DNA from: Atrina japonica
Lineage: Eukaryota; Mollusca; Bivalvia; Pterioida; Pinnidae
Length of the DNA: 64,000 nucleotides
Reading direction: 5' to 3'
Assembly: GCA_030159075.1 (NCBI GenBank)
Contig: BROG01000454.1
Span: 173,501-237,500 of the forward strand
This document shows, piece after piece, positions 12,179 to 24,860 of the stretch. The translations under genes were made by a program, and so were the position numbers. Each line of letters begins with the position of its first letter. The stretch's first letter is position 1. Below the pieces are notes generated by a model, which was given only the letters and a program-made list of their open reading frames with translations, was not told the origin of the DNA and ran no database searches.

Positions 12179-12182
12179 TTAA

Positions 12183-14343
12183 GTAATCTCCTTGACCTTT
12201 ACTGTGATTCAGTGTATAATGTTGTACACATTAGCTCAGTGTTTGAGTCCCTATCAGACCTATGGCTTTTGTACCTTTTTGTTATTTCTTTAGATGTTGT
12301 TTAACGTCAAACCTAACAAGTTGGCGGCCTGTAAGTGCGATTTTGCCGCTTTAATACTGGTAAAACGACACCCGATTGTTTACAGAATACAAATATAGAA
12401 ACCGCAGTGTTTACCTTTAGGGAGTCTAAAAGACGGTATAGAAATATGCCTATCATTGGACAAAACAGACCTCTAAACATGTAGAATAAAGTGTCTCCTG
12501 ACGATGGGTGCAATTATTCTAAACTTAAAAAAATAATTATACTCTTAAAGTCTGAGAATACTCGAAAATTGGCTTGCATAGTAAATCGGTTTACAGGATT
12601 TGCTGAAGATTTGTAACCTTCTCAGATACTCTAGATGTGAGTAAATGGGCTCAAATCACATGCAACGTGAACCTTTTGTTAAATCCAAATTAAAACAAAT
12701 GAGGAATAACTCCTTGTCACAGTTGGTATAGAAAAGTTCAGCCACTACATTAAAACAGATTACTTAATATTTCATTTAATGAAAATGGTGATAACAGAAT
12801 ATAAATCAAGAATATGCTTTTTGCTTTGAACATTTAAATATTTCATTTTCTTTGTACAATCATGTATGCCCTCATCTCTAAGTTACAATAAACTTAAATG
12901 TCCATGAACAGTTGCTAAACGTAGTAGCGCCTGACCTTGAAATCACTTTGATACAGTACAACACATACCCCGTATATCAACTAACGGGAGGAAAAACGTT
13001 TAGAATATCGTAATGACATAATTGACCCTTCATATTATTTTGTAAAAGAGCAGTGAGCCAAAGAAGTTCAATTTAACTTTAAAATGACAAACCAAACATT
13101 AGCGTCAATACAGGCTAAACTATATAATTTTGTAATAAAAAGGGTATGTGAAGAATGAAAATTGCATTTAGTGAAATAGTTTTGTATATGATTCACACTG
13201 TCAACAAGCTTATTTGATGTTATATTATAACCAGGTGCAAATTAAATGCTTCTTTAATTATTGCACATTAAATCTTTGATTGCAACTTAAAATACATACA
13301 TGGTAATTCATCAAAACGTACTAAAATTTGGGAAAGGCAATAAATAGAAATAGTATTTGAAAATTCAAAATGACCCCCTCCTTAAATAAATGTTTCATGA
13401 AAGCAAATTAACTGTAAAATTTATATTTAACACTTTTCAAATTTGTAAAATGTAATTAGTTAGCGATGATATACATAAGGTAAAAGCGAAATCTGCAAAG
13501 TCATAGACAAAATGGGATCATTGAAAATCACTGGTGTCGGTTGCTCACCGTGACTCTTTAGGGCCCCAATTCCAGACCAAAAAAGGATGTTACCAGTTTA
13601 TACGATCAATGTACGTGTAGATATTCCAATAACATCACAAAACAGAGGTAACAAAAGTTAAAGCTTCCCATGGTATTGAAAACATATATCCTCAAGGAGA
13701 AATACATGATTGAGGAGCAATGCAGAAACATGTATTTCTAAAAAAGAAAAAGTTTGAAAAGACATGAACATTGTCCGTTGACCAATCAAAATTCTGAAAT
13801 CAAGTCAAAATAAAATATTGTAACTGGTTAATACTGGTTTAAAATGGTTGCAATTTTATCCCATCCTAAGATGTACCACCAGTCGTATGCGAACTATGAA
13901 TGCAAATTTATGTCTTGGAGTTATTTGTCCTTCAGTAGACAATTAATGGTATTAAAAACCTCTGATTCCATGGGTCACCGTTCTATAGCAATATATTAAG
14001 TGAACTATTATCACCCGAATGAAAATGCAGAGTTGTATTTTTCATTAAACAGAAAACTTTCGTAGAAATAATTAATAACACAAGTGACCTGTATGCACTT
14101 GGGTTACATTTGATAAGTGACCAGTATTAGAATTATGCAATGGATATTTGCAAAGGCTGTCAGCCTGACATTTACAAACATACGCCTTGTGCCAGAGATT
14201 CACTTCAACGATAAAAACTTCACATTACTGTGTGATTCATATGTTTTTATAAAAAAAATCTGTAGACAGAAATCCAAATGATAAAAAAGATAAATCGATA
14301 TTAAAGTGCAAAAAATCAACCCAAGTATCATTTTTAGTAATTT

Positions 14344-14346
<3 letters not shown>
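12183..14346. other. No feature seen
   Basis: AT-rich unique-looking DNA. 'ttaaatgtccatgaacag' at 12894 faintly echoes the end of the preceding TTAA element. Confidence 0.5.

Positions 14347-14414
<68 letters not shown>
14347..14414. repeat. (AT)n microsatellite
   Basis: About 34 AT units. Confidence 0.97.
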
Positions 14415-14417
<3 letters not shown>

Positions 14418-16545
14418 TTTTATGAATTACTATGCCTGTGTTTATCACTTTTTTGTTATTGTACATCAGCCTAAGTAGTATTACAGAACACAAACTACAC
14501 GAATTCAGTATATTATTGGTAAAATATTTATTTATTGTATTTTTTCACACTCAAATACAATAGATTATGTCCTGTTTTATTGTTATTTCGAGCTACATAC
14601 AACAGAAACCCCATCAATGTCGTATTTTATATATCTGTTCCTATTCGTCACAGAAAGACATACGTGATTTAGAACGCTTTTATGGATAAATGTTTACAAA
14701 ACCGCCCCCAGATTTTTATAATTACAGTAAATGAATATATTATGTAATAGCTGCATATTTAGATAAGTGATACATAAGATATATATAAACAAAAAAACAT
14801 ATAAATCCTTGTGGTAATTGATCGCGATTTACTTACAGTTCGTGATTAAATTCATCTATGTGGTTTTGTCGATATTTAAAAAAACAACATTTCAATATGT
14901 AACTGGTTCAGTGTGTTGAGCACACACAGAGTTAGACATATGAAAGCAAAGACAAAATGTTCTTGTTTTCTAACCCACCAAATCCGAATTTGAAGTATAC
15001 CAAATCAGAGTTTCTGGTGTTGAGTTGTTTATAAAAATCAACAACTTTAGCAATTTTGTATTGGGTTTTGCAACAGTTGTAAAATATTTTTCAATGAAAT
15101 ATTTATTTTATTAAATTTTTCTTAAGTTTGTAAAGAAAGAACATTCAATTGTGGATTACCCTGTTTCAATCTGTTCATTTTCTCAATACATGAACATTTT
15201 GTAACAAATACCGTAACCGATCGTGGGTCTATCACAGTTTTCCCATGATACTTTGTCATATTGGTTGTTCGACATCGATTTTATATTCTATTTATCTCAA
15301 TGTTCACCAGATTTGCATATTATCTCATAAGTATCCTGAACTGCAGATTAATAATTTGGTAACTGTTATTTTTATATTTCTACTAACTTAAAGATACTCT
15401 TTAATTCTTCTTATTATTTCATTTAATCACTTACAGTAATTTACAGCCCTATAATAATTTATCATATTTCAATGGGAAAAATACGTTGCTAGTTTTAACT
15501 TGGACAAGAAATTGCATCACGGAGCTAAGATCATATATATCTTCGGCTTAGTTTCGTACTTTTCATTGACGTCACAAGAACGATGCTAAGTTAGGAATGC
15601 AAATCTTAATACTGTTACATGTACTATTAATTAGATTCATTTTCTTACAGCCAAGTCAACGTATTGCACCTTGAGAGGTACACGCCGAGTCGTTTGATGT
15701 TGGTTGTAGAGAACGCTTGTCGAACCTATTTCATTATAATAAGTCATTAACACCTATGATTGATTCCATGTTTGAAATGTACAAAGTGTAATGTATCCAG
15801 AAATGATTAAGGATTGTTAGTTTCATATGTTTTTGCTGCAAAGCATAAGAGGATACTATTCCAAACTAATATCGCAAATTGCACTTTTTTGATATTTTCC
15901 TTAATTTCTGTTCTCAAACCAAAATGAATTGACCTCTCAAAAAGAAACATTCGTTTCCATAGAGACAGTTATTACAAATAGACTTCTCTCAGTATCTCCT
16001 CAAATTTGTCTTAAGAGTTATGAAATAATTACGTGGAAGTTATTTGGTAATTTATCAGACACTTAAGAACGAATGCTTCATCACGCAATGGTGCAATCAC
16101 GAGTCAAGAGATGTCATATTAAGCAGATCAGAACTCGTCTTTGATGTCTACTTTCCCGAAATTACACAGCATGGATGCCAAGTCGCGGCAGATTTGTACG
16201 TAATCTAATTTAGACAAAATGATTTTCGTTTGAGTAAATGACATTCACATTGTGCAATTTTCTCTACAGAAGACTTTATTTTCATTTAATTACCCTCTTA
16301 GAAACACATTATCTTCAAAATACATCTCTCATTACAGGGCGACTAAGATATTATACGGCACAGTCTACAATTATTTATATTTAATGTATACTCTTAAAAG
16401 CAATGTAAAATAGCCTATTCCTTTTATCGAGAAAAAGGTTTCCAAAAGTAATTCATAAAGTCCATATCTTTTATTATTAGTAAGTGCAATAATTATAATG
16501 TCAAATCAACACTACTAATAAAATATCAAGTTATGTTATCATCAA
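14415..16545. other. No gene seen; isolated TGACGTCA at 15567
   Basis: AT-rich unique-looking DNA. A perfect CRE palindrome lies at 15567-15574. 14430-14475 resembles a piece of the dispersed family at 26.2 and 49.5 kb ('gcctgtgtttatc...tttttgttattgta'). Confidence 0.45.
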
Positions 16546-16640
16546 AAGCATGCGATTCCAATCCGGGCTAGTGTGGATATGGGACAGTCTTCCTCAAGGA
16601 AGACATTAATCGAACTCAAACATTGTTTTAAACATTATTT
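16546..16640 (+). mobile_element. Possible SINE fragment
   Basis: B-box-like GCGATTCCAATCC near 16553 followed by 'gtggatatgggacagtcttc'. The A-box half and both ends are missing. Confidence 0.25.
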
Positions 16641-16970
16641 TACTACAAACGTATGTGTAGTACAATGCATCAAAGGCAACATGTAACAATTATTACCTAC
16701 CACATGGGTCAGTTATGACCAGAGTCAAGTTTAACTTAATGGACTATTTATAAGTATTTACCAGGTGATACCTTTACACCACGAAAACATTAAATTCACA
16801 AAGTAATTAATAAAGAAATACTAGTAAAAGTTATAATTGCGAAAATATGTGTTACCCCGAAATATTTTCTGCATATATTTAAGTATGGAATAATTCTAAC
16901 CCTAATTATGCAAAAATGTATTTGAATGTAAAGTCTTTGCACAATATAATAGTTGCACACAACATACATA

Positions 16971-17092
16971 TATAAAAACATACATACATACATAGATACA
17001 TACATACATATATACATACATACATACATACATACATACATACATGCATACATACATACATACAAACATACATACATACATACATACATACA

Positions 17093-17126
<34 letters not shown>

Positions 17127-17240
17127 CATACATACATAAAACATACATACATACATACATACATACATACATACATACATACATACATACATACATACAA
17201 ACATACATACATACATACGTGCATACATACATACAATGCC
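16971..17240. repeat. (ACAT)n tetranucleotide array
   Basis: About 65 units of CATA/TACA with scattered point changes and a few slips. It is open in several frames on both strands, producing Tyr/Met/Cys/Val ORFs that are artefacts. Confidence 0.97.
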
Positions 17241-17311
17241 TGTTCATACACGATGCTTAAATGCTATTTATCTTAATTAAGGATGATCATTTTATTGTTA
17301 TGAATATTTTA

Positions 17312-17777
17312 ATAGGAAAAACACCTGCTTTGTTTACAACATGGGCGCAGACATTTTGGACACCCAAAGTTGTGCGGAGGGTAAAATGAGCCCAGAGATC
17401 TGATTGGTCATTAAATCAAAAAATTAGTTTTGCCATTAATAAGTGAAATTAAGGTGATAAAAAAGGTACATGAATATTGGTAGTACTTTGGAAATTATAG
17501 GGTTGACGGATGAAAATTGAAAGGGAGGGGTCATATGAGAATAGATATTTTCCCTTGGTGCGGAATACTACGAGTTGTAAACAAGTGAAAATTTTGAAGT
17601 AGAAATGCAACGGCAACCTATACTTTTGATTGCATATTTTGTTATCAAAAATATTGATCTTTCAGCACAGGGTACTTATTTGACCCAGATTTAATAAACA
17701 TGGGAGTGACAGTGACCTGAAGTTTTGTAAATTAGCATTGAGGCCTATGGGAAAATATTTGGTGGTGTCTGTCCTAA
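17312..17777 (-). repeat. Dispersed repeat 'R440', copy A (fullest)
   Basis: The reverse complement matches 31758-32167 and 33763-34143 over its whole length, from 'ggacagacaccaccaaatat' to 'tgttgtaaacaaagc'. It is the longest of the three. It holds no ORF in common with the others, so it is a non-coding element, perhaps a MITE or SINE-like unit; no clear terminal repeats or target duplication at this copy. Confidence 0.85.
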
Positions 17778-19155
17778 TATAAAGTGATCAATCAATATAC
17801 ACTGATTGAAAAACGACGACTACATACTTTATAAGTTTTATATTTATTCATTTTTTGTTTTTAAGTCGGGGTAGTTATCCTCAACTCATCAAGTAATAAT
17901 ACAAAGCTAAAAATTTTGACCTTAGTACATGTCTGTGACAAATCTATGCAATCTGTGAGTCTGTGAAATCTTTAAGTAAGACAAGCGTGACGCGTGACAT
18001 GTTAAACACTCTTTTGATTATATTGTTGTTTGTGTAAATGATCAAATTTGAACCTGCAAATTGCAATTAAGTTTAATGGGGAGATCTGAACAAGGATCGT
18101 AAAATTGATACCCGAACTGTCGTGTTAATACAGTAATTAAGGGTAATGGAAACACCCAAATTTGAATCTTTAAGCGGATACCCGAACTGACATCCCAAAA
18201 CAATAATTAGGTTATTAGCGACTAATGATTGCTCTTCTTCGCTGTTAAATGATTGATTTCCAATTGAAAAGTATCCAATTCCTTCCTATTAACTTCACTT
18301 CATATTCTCTATACAAAGTTTGATCGAACTCGTAAAGAAGGAGAGTGATGTTAACAGCTGAAGTTCTTGAGACGGCGCTGACCGCATCCTGGCGCCTTTG
18401 CTACTTCTTAGTTCTACCCCTAACTCATCAAATATCACAATTGAACAGTCGCTTTCCATTAGGTGATAATTTAATGTCATTTGTTCAAAATTAAACGGTA
18501 GGTTTAATCAATTATTTAAACTATGCGACATGTTAATAGAAGAATGATTGAATTGTAGCTTCAAGAAAACACGTTTTCAAACATTTAGTGTGAAGCGTAC
18601 TATAATTTGGAACAATTACGTATATACAATGACATATAATGGGCAGCTTATCGGCAGAAATTCGACGATTAACGCCGAAACACGTCCCAATAAACAAACA
18701 GATCGACACTGAGAATTCTACCATGCCTCTACAAGTCTTTAAACAAGTTCAACTTTGTTCAAAGCCCGTTTAATTTCTGGATATTTTTACACATTTCTAT
18801 CATAATTACGGACATAGTTCCGTGTACTTTTAAATCCTCGTGCCACAGGAAAATCATAGACTTGCGTTATTCCTTTTGTATGAAAGTGTAAAAATCTATA
18901 TGAAATTGCCTTGATAAATAAATACATACGGAATTATATAAATGAAATAAACTAGTTATTGGAAATATTTTAATGTAATACCTTTTACCACTTGTCAAGA
19001 TTAATAGTTTTCTTTTTGTCCGCGCCGTTCGACGTTGTGTAACATTTTACCTTATATAGAGTCATCAGAATATGAGCCGTATTATAGGGTTAACACCTGC
19101 ATCACATTTCACAACGGAATGACACAGACGGCTTGTAACATACTGTACTGTAATA
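17778..19155. other. No gene seen
   Basis: Mostly unique-looking DNA. 'gatacccgaactg' recurs at about 18108 and 18178 with similar following sequence ('cagtaattaagg', 'caataattagg'), a diverged 70-bp tandem pair. Confidence 0.45.
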
Positions 19156-19159
19156 TGTA

Positions 19160-19450
19160 ATATTGTTTAATGTCTCATCCAAGCGACCGTAGAATCACTG
19201 AGGATGTGACCGGTCGACAGGGGTTCTTTCCTCCTCCATGATACCTAATGCCCCGTCTCTGGGTTTTCCCGAGGTCAATGTTCATGTTCTCAAAATGTGT
19301 ATACTGTCTTTTGTAATTTGGTATCTATGCTTTTGGACAACCTGACGATTTATAGTTTGGTGGTTGTACTTTGGATATCACGACGGTTTATATTTTGGTA
19401 TCTTGCTTATGGACCTTCTGTCGGTTAATATCTTGGTATCTTCACTTTTT
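19160..19450 (+). repeat. Penelope-like 3' module, isolated copy
   Basis: 'gaggatgtgaccggtcgaca', 'cctcctccatgatacct' and 'ggtcaatgttcatgttc' match the modules at 7.3, 44.0 and 45.4 kb. Then 'gatttatagtttgg/ggtttatattttgg/ggttaatatcttgg' recurs about every 55 bases, a short local amplification of the module's last segment. Confidence 0.65.
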
Positions 19451-19689
19451 TATTACATTCAATATTACCCTCGGACGTTTTACAAGGGATCTGTTTTTAC
19501 CAGCTGTAAATCGTATGACCTAAAATTCAAACACTGCATATGAATTTGGACGGCGCGCGAATTAACATTCTGTCGATAAGACAACTCAAGCACTCTGTTT
19601 AAAGACCACAGAGTGAGAAATCATCGGTAACAATAAGGGTTATAGGGTTACAGCATAATTGATACTATATCTATACTTTAATTCCCGCG

Positions 19690-19850
19690 TCACGCTGGAA
19701 CCTAGGCTGCTTTTAGTGAGGAAGTCTGTGAGATCTCTGGAAGGTCGGTGCTATTTTCTCTGGTAAATTGTAACCGGGTCCTCTTCTTCACCATTAAAAC
19801 TTGCCAACACTGAAAACGTCTGATACCACTTTCTCAATCAAACACACAGA
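19690..19850 (+). mobile_element. SINE central and 3' region
   Basis: 'tctggaaggtcggtgctatt', 'ttctctggtaaattgtaacc' and 'tcttcaccattaaaacttgcc' correspond to the central module of invertebrate SINEs seen also at 2.8 and 46.5 kb. The head is missing. The 3' end leads without a break into the 46-bp array at 19835-20920, whose unit carries 'atagcgttaaataccaatca', the typical SINE terminus. Confidence 0.5.
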
Positions 19851-20920
19851 GAGCAAACAATCTAATATAGCGTTAAATACCAATCACACACGGAGAGCAA
19901 ACAATCTAATATAGCGTTAAATACCAATCACACACGGAGAGCAAACAATCTAATATAGCATAAAATACCAATCAAACACACAGATAGCAAAAGAAAAAAT
20001 AACCCCCCCCCAAAAAAAAAAAAAAAATAAAAAATAAAACGTATTTTAATATCTGATGTAGCATAAAATACCAATTAAATACACATATAACAAACAACCC
20101 AATATAGCATAACGTGCCGATCCAAACACAGATAGAAAAATCTAATATAGCGTGATGTACCAATCAAACACACAGATAGCAAACAAACCGTATTTTAATA
20201 TCTAATATAGCGTAAAATGCCAATCAAACACACAGATAGCAACAAACCGTATTATAATATCTATTTTAGCGTAAAGTACCACACAAACACACAGATAACA
20301 TAAAGACCGTATTTTAAAATCTGATATAGCAGAAAGTACCAATCAAACACACAGATAGCAAACAATCTAATATAGCGTAAAGTACCAATCAAACACACAG
20401 ATAGCAAACAATCTAATATAGCGTAAAGTACCAATCAAACACATCGATAAGAAACAAACCGTATTTTAATATCTGATGTAACGTAAAGTACCAATTAAAC
20501 ACACAGATAGCAAACAATCTAATATAGCGTAAAGTACCAATCAAACACATCGATAAGAAACAAACCGTATTTTGATATCTGATGTAGCGTAAAGTACCAA
20601 TTAAACACACAGATAGCAAACAATCTAATATAGCGTAAAATACCACTTAAACACACAGATAGCAAACAATCTAATATAACGTTAAATGCCAATTAAACAC
20701 ATAGATAGCAAACAATCTAATATAGCGTAAAATACCGAATAAACACACAGATAGCAAACAAACCGTATTTCCCAATCTAATAATGTTTGATTTTCATTGG
20801 TAGGTTAAATAATTAAAACCATATTTTAATATCTGATATAGGGTAAAGTACCAGTCAAACATACATATAACAATCAGACCGTATTTTAATATCTGATATA
20901 GCCTAAAGTATCAATCAATT
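19835..20920. repeat. 46/60-bp minisatellite, about twenty units, derived from a SINE 3' end
   Basis: Units read caatcaaacacacagatagc-aaacaatctaatatagcgta-aagtac (46 bp). A 60-bp version inserts 'cgtattttaatatct' before the 'gatatagcg' part. Short and long forms alternate irregularly, and a 46+60 dimer is repeated at least twice around 20400-20640. A C9A15-type tract interrupts the array near 20005. The minus strand stays open in places, giving 'YIRYQNTVCFLS'-like artefact ORFs. Confidence 0.95.
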
Positions 20921-21085
20921 CTTCAGTTCAATTGTTTATTTAAACCATATTACGAAAATATTCCATTAATTTATAAAACATCAATTAGCTGATACAATTT
21001 ATTTCAACAAGAATCCTCATCAGACACTCAGTATGGATTACGATATACCGTTTTTTTTTAAAATTAGATAAATGATAATAAACTA
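20921..21085. other. Short spacer, nothing seen
   Basis: Unique-looking AT-rich spacer. Confidence 0.5.
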
Positions 21086-21271
21086 TTCATCTTCCGTTTT
21101 TCACTTGTGATAGTGACATTAGTAAAAGTGGTAGTTATTGTTGTAATGGTAAGTTATAGTAATTCTCGCAGTAGAAGTTTCATCTTCCGTTTTTCACTTG
21201 TGATAGTGACATTAGTAAAAGTGGTAGTTATTGTTGTAATGGTAAGTTATAGTAATTCTCGCAGTAGAAGT
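21086..21271. repeat. 93-bp direct tandem duplication
   Basis: 21086-21178 is repeated at 21179-21271 with at most one or two differences ('tcatcttccgtttttcactt...gcagtagaagtt'). A diverged reverse-complement copy of its first 60 bases sits at 52890-52949, beside another triplet array. Confidence 0.95.
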
Positions 21272-21349
21272 TAACAGGTGCAAAAGCAGTGATATTAGTA
21301 GTAGTAGTCACAGTAATTGTGATAGCAGTGGCAGCAGAACTTACTGGTA

Positions 21350-21354
21350 AAAGC

Positions 21355-21400
<46 letters not shown>

Positions 21401-21403
21401 ATA

Positions 21404-21472
<69 letters not shown>

Positions 21473-21569
21473 ATAGTTGTAGTGATAGTAGAAGTAGTAG
21501 TAGTAGTGATAGTAGTAGTGGTAGTAGTAGTTGTAGTAGTGGTGATGGTGGTAGAAGTAGTAGTAGCAA

Positions 21570-21634
<65 letters not shown>

Positions 21635-21687
21635 TACTACTACTACTGCTACTACTACTAGTAGTAATAATAGTAGTAGTAGAAGTA

Positions 21688-21739
<52 letters not shown>

Positions 21740-21765
21740 CAGCAGCAGCAGCAACAGCAGTAGTA
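21350..21765. repeat. (AGT)n / (ATT)n triplet array
   Basis: Imperfect AGT units to about 21565, about 22 ATT units to 21632, then ACT and AGT units to about 21765. Open in several frames on both strands (poly-Ser, poly-Val, poly-Ile, poly-Leu); none is a gene. Confidence 0.97.
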
Positions 21766-21865
21766 GTAGTAGTTGTGATGATGGTAATTGTGGTTGCAGT
21801 AGTTTTTGTGGTAGCAGTAATAAGGATATTAATATCAATTGTAGAGAGAGGGTAATTGCCATTCA

Positions 21866-23606
21866 TGACAAACTTTCCTTGCTCCCCTCGTATTGTTATG
21901 TAAATTCATGTTATCCAGTTACAACATTATATATTGTGTTTTTCTTAATTACACGTTTTTTTCAGGTCAAAATATTTACAGACCTGTACAAGAGCTACAT
22001 CTGCAGACATTGTTTTATTTGCTTGATTGTTTCTTCGTTATCTGCTGAATGTTTTAATCTATTTTCCGAAATTATTATCAAAGCAATCTAAGGTTATCTT
22101 TTTCCAGAGTTTTAACGAGAAGAAATCGCAAACTGCAAAACTAATTTTCATTTCTATTCTCAGGACAATGCCTTGAGTCCACCCCTGTCATTTTCTTAAA
22201 TGCCTATTAACTGCGCGCGCTACGGGACCTATTCGGCAGATAATAGCGATTAAACAGTTAACTGGCTGATTGAGTCGGTAATAAGCACCTATCAGTGATC
22301 GCGTTATCATTGTGCTTTATGAACAGGAGCAGACGTTTGCAGATCGTTGATCAACTTTAATTTGCCTAAAGAGTGTAAATTATCAGTTTGCATGCTGCAA
22401 ATGATCTTGAATAAATGTCAATCAAGACTGAAAAATGAGCAAGTCTCTTGTGTTTCTTAAGGAAAACTTTTTTAGACGCGTATTAAATGAAACAGAGAAA
22501 AATGACCACAATTTGGCGTTTTAAATAGATAGTCTTGTCTAATCGGACACATTGGTTTTACACATTAAGTGTTAAACGCCGAGATAGATAAATTACAAAA
22601 CGGTAGATAAGGAGAGGTTTTTCGGCTCTGTAGCATCAGTCGTATTTATTTTAAATTGAAAGTGATCATATCATGCGAATGATATCGTTTTGGTAAATGG
22701 AACTTCAACATGCCAGACTGATTCTTTTTACAAATTATTCCATTATCTCAAATGACTGAAAGAATATTTTGTTTTATTGATGTCTGGATATTATAAATCG
22801 GCATAAGACAATTATCATAACGCAAGTCTCCTATCTTTTTATCCCCTATGTCATATGGGTTTTGTAATTTCTTTACCACCTAAAGTTCTTAATGCTAGAC
22901 GCGCTATAGTGAGTAGACGCGTGATAACAATATTTACCTCGATGGGGTAAACAATTTTGGCATAGAGTTCTGTAAGAGTTTTTCCATTTTCGTCTTCAGT
23001 ATCATTCTAACGTTTAGATAAATGTACAAGAAAAAAATGAATTTAAAACCGTATCAATTTCTATATTGATAACATTCTGTGCCTGAATATTTGACGTTAT
23101 TCACCTAGGTATATAATAAATAATATCTGCAATATATCTAAGAGTGAAGATTTATTTGATTTAAAAGATTTGATTAAAGATTAAGAGAATGTCGTAATCA
23201 AATATACTATATACAAAATAAATCTAAAAAAACAACTGGAGAGTTTCCATTCCTTATTTCTGTTTAGTTACCATGTGCAATTATATTATAATTTTATTTG
23301 TCTGGATAAATTTCTTAACTTCCAAATTCAGGTTTTGTTTATATCTGTGATTAGTCTTGTTTATTGTTATATTTCCAAGACACAGGATTTACGCTGATTA
23401 GCACCATTGTGATTTTTTTTATGTTTTCAAACAATTTTATAAGATTTTGTTTGTAAGCATTCGATATGTATCACTGGGAATCGACATTCCACGACACTTT
23501 TCATAGTGGTAGTAATTGATTGTACAGTTAGGGGTTGCGTTTGTATTTAGACCACACTTAAATTATTTCTGAAACCCAATGCTTGAAGTAACGAGTTTCT
23601 AACTGT
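21866..23606. other. No gene; 22195-22395 higher-complexity candidate regulatory stretch
   Basis: Unique-looking. 22195-22395 is richer in GC and in short factor-like words (cagataatagcgatt, actggctgattgagt, tatcagtgatcgcgttatca) than its flanks, and free of repeats. Confidence 0.35.
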
Positions 23607-23608
23607 AT

Positions 23609-23792
<184 letters not shown>

Positions 23793-23794
<2 letters not shown>

Positions 23795-24451
23795 AAGGCG
23801 CTTAGCACCATCAGATTTTAATGGGTCCTGAATGTTTAAGTTTGATTGTACGATGTTTTTAGGTATTCTTCAAAATTTGTGAAATAAAACGGACAAAATA
23901 TGTAGATACTTGTAAACAATATCTGTTTATTAAACTGCAGTGATAATAGTAATGCTCTTTTTATGATTGTTCAGTATAGGGTCAACATATCTACTTCCGG
24001 GAAATCTTGCGTTATAAAATGATGAGAAAAAATAACTAGACCAACTCAGTTTGATATCTTACAAAGCCTATATTACGACATTTTCTTCATAGATTTTATT
24101 TATTCTATATAAGTAACCAATAAAGCAGTTGCTAGATATCTCAACTCTGTTAAATGGGTATTTAGTTTTTAAAACGACGGTATGGATGCTATTTTGAAAT
24201 AAATCTTAAAATTTTATTATACAGAAATAAATGGAATTTTATAAACAATATGTGAAAGAGCGCCTGTAATGCTTACATTAATCCAACTGTGTCAGATTTT
24301 AAAAACTTCACTACTGCATTTGTAATTACGGTTCACTCTGCAAGACTAATTTCTGAAGGAAAGACATGGGCATTTCTAGATAACGGCATTTCCAGAAATA
24401 TAGATGTAGACAGATATAGACTTTCTCTAACATTTTAGTGCACATGTATCT

Positions 24452-24457
<6 letters not shown>
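23793..24457. other. No feature seen
   Basis: Unique-looking AT-rich DNA. Confidence 0.5.
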
Positions 24458-24544
<87 letters not shown>

Positions 24545-24732
24545 AATGATAATAATAATAATAATAATAAATCATTTTCTAATGATAATTTCATTTATAT
24601 TATCATATCATTTTATCCTGACCTTTCTTCTTCATATTAATCAAACAATTATCATATCATGTTATCATTTTATCCTGACCTGGGGTAAGCTGAATTGTAA
24701 AATGAGTTCATAAAATTAATAAACAATTAAGA

Positions 24733-24779
<47 letters not shown>

Positions 24780-24799
24780 TGATGATGATGATGATAATG

Positions 24800-24847
<48 letters not shown>

Positions 24848-24860
24848 TAATAATAATAAC
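24458..24860. repeat. Two (AAT)n(GAT)n arrays around a duplicated spacer
   Basis: 24458-24570 and 24735-24860 share the order AAT - GAT - 'aatgataat' - AAT. The spacer between them repeats 'atcatatca..ttatcctgacct' twice (24600 and 24651). The whole looks like an old segmental duplication of a triplet array. Confidence 0.9.

Noticed and set aside
16796..17276. Tyr/Met/Cys/Val and Thr/Tyr/Ile/His ORFs up to 151 codons
   Set aside because: Products of the (ACAT)n array, open on both strands.
21228..21866. 212-codon ORF on the minus strand and 188-codon ORF on the plus strand
   Set aside because: Both are translations of AGT/ATT arrays.
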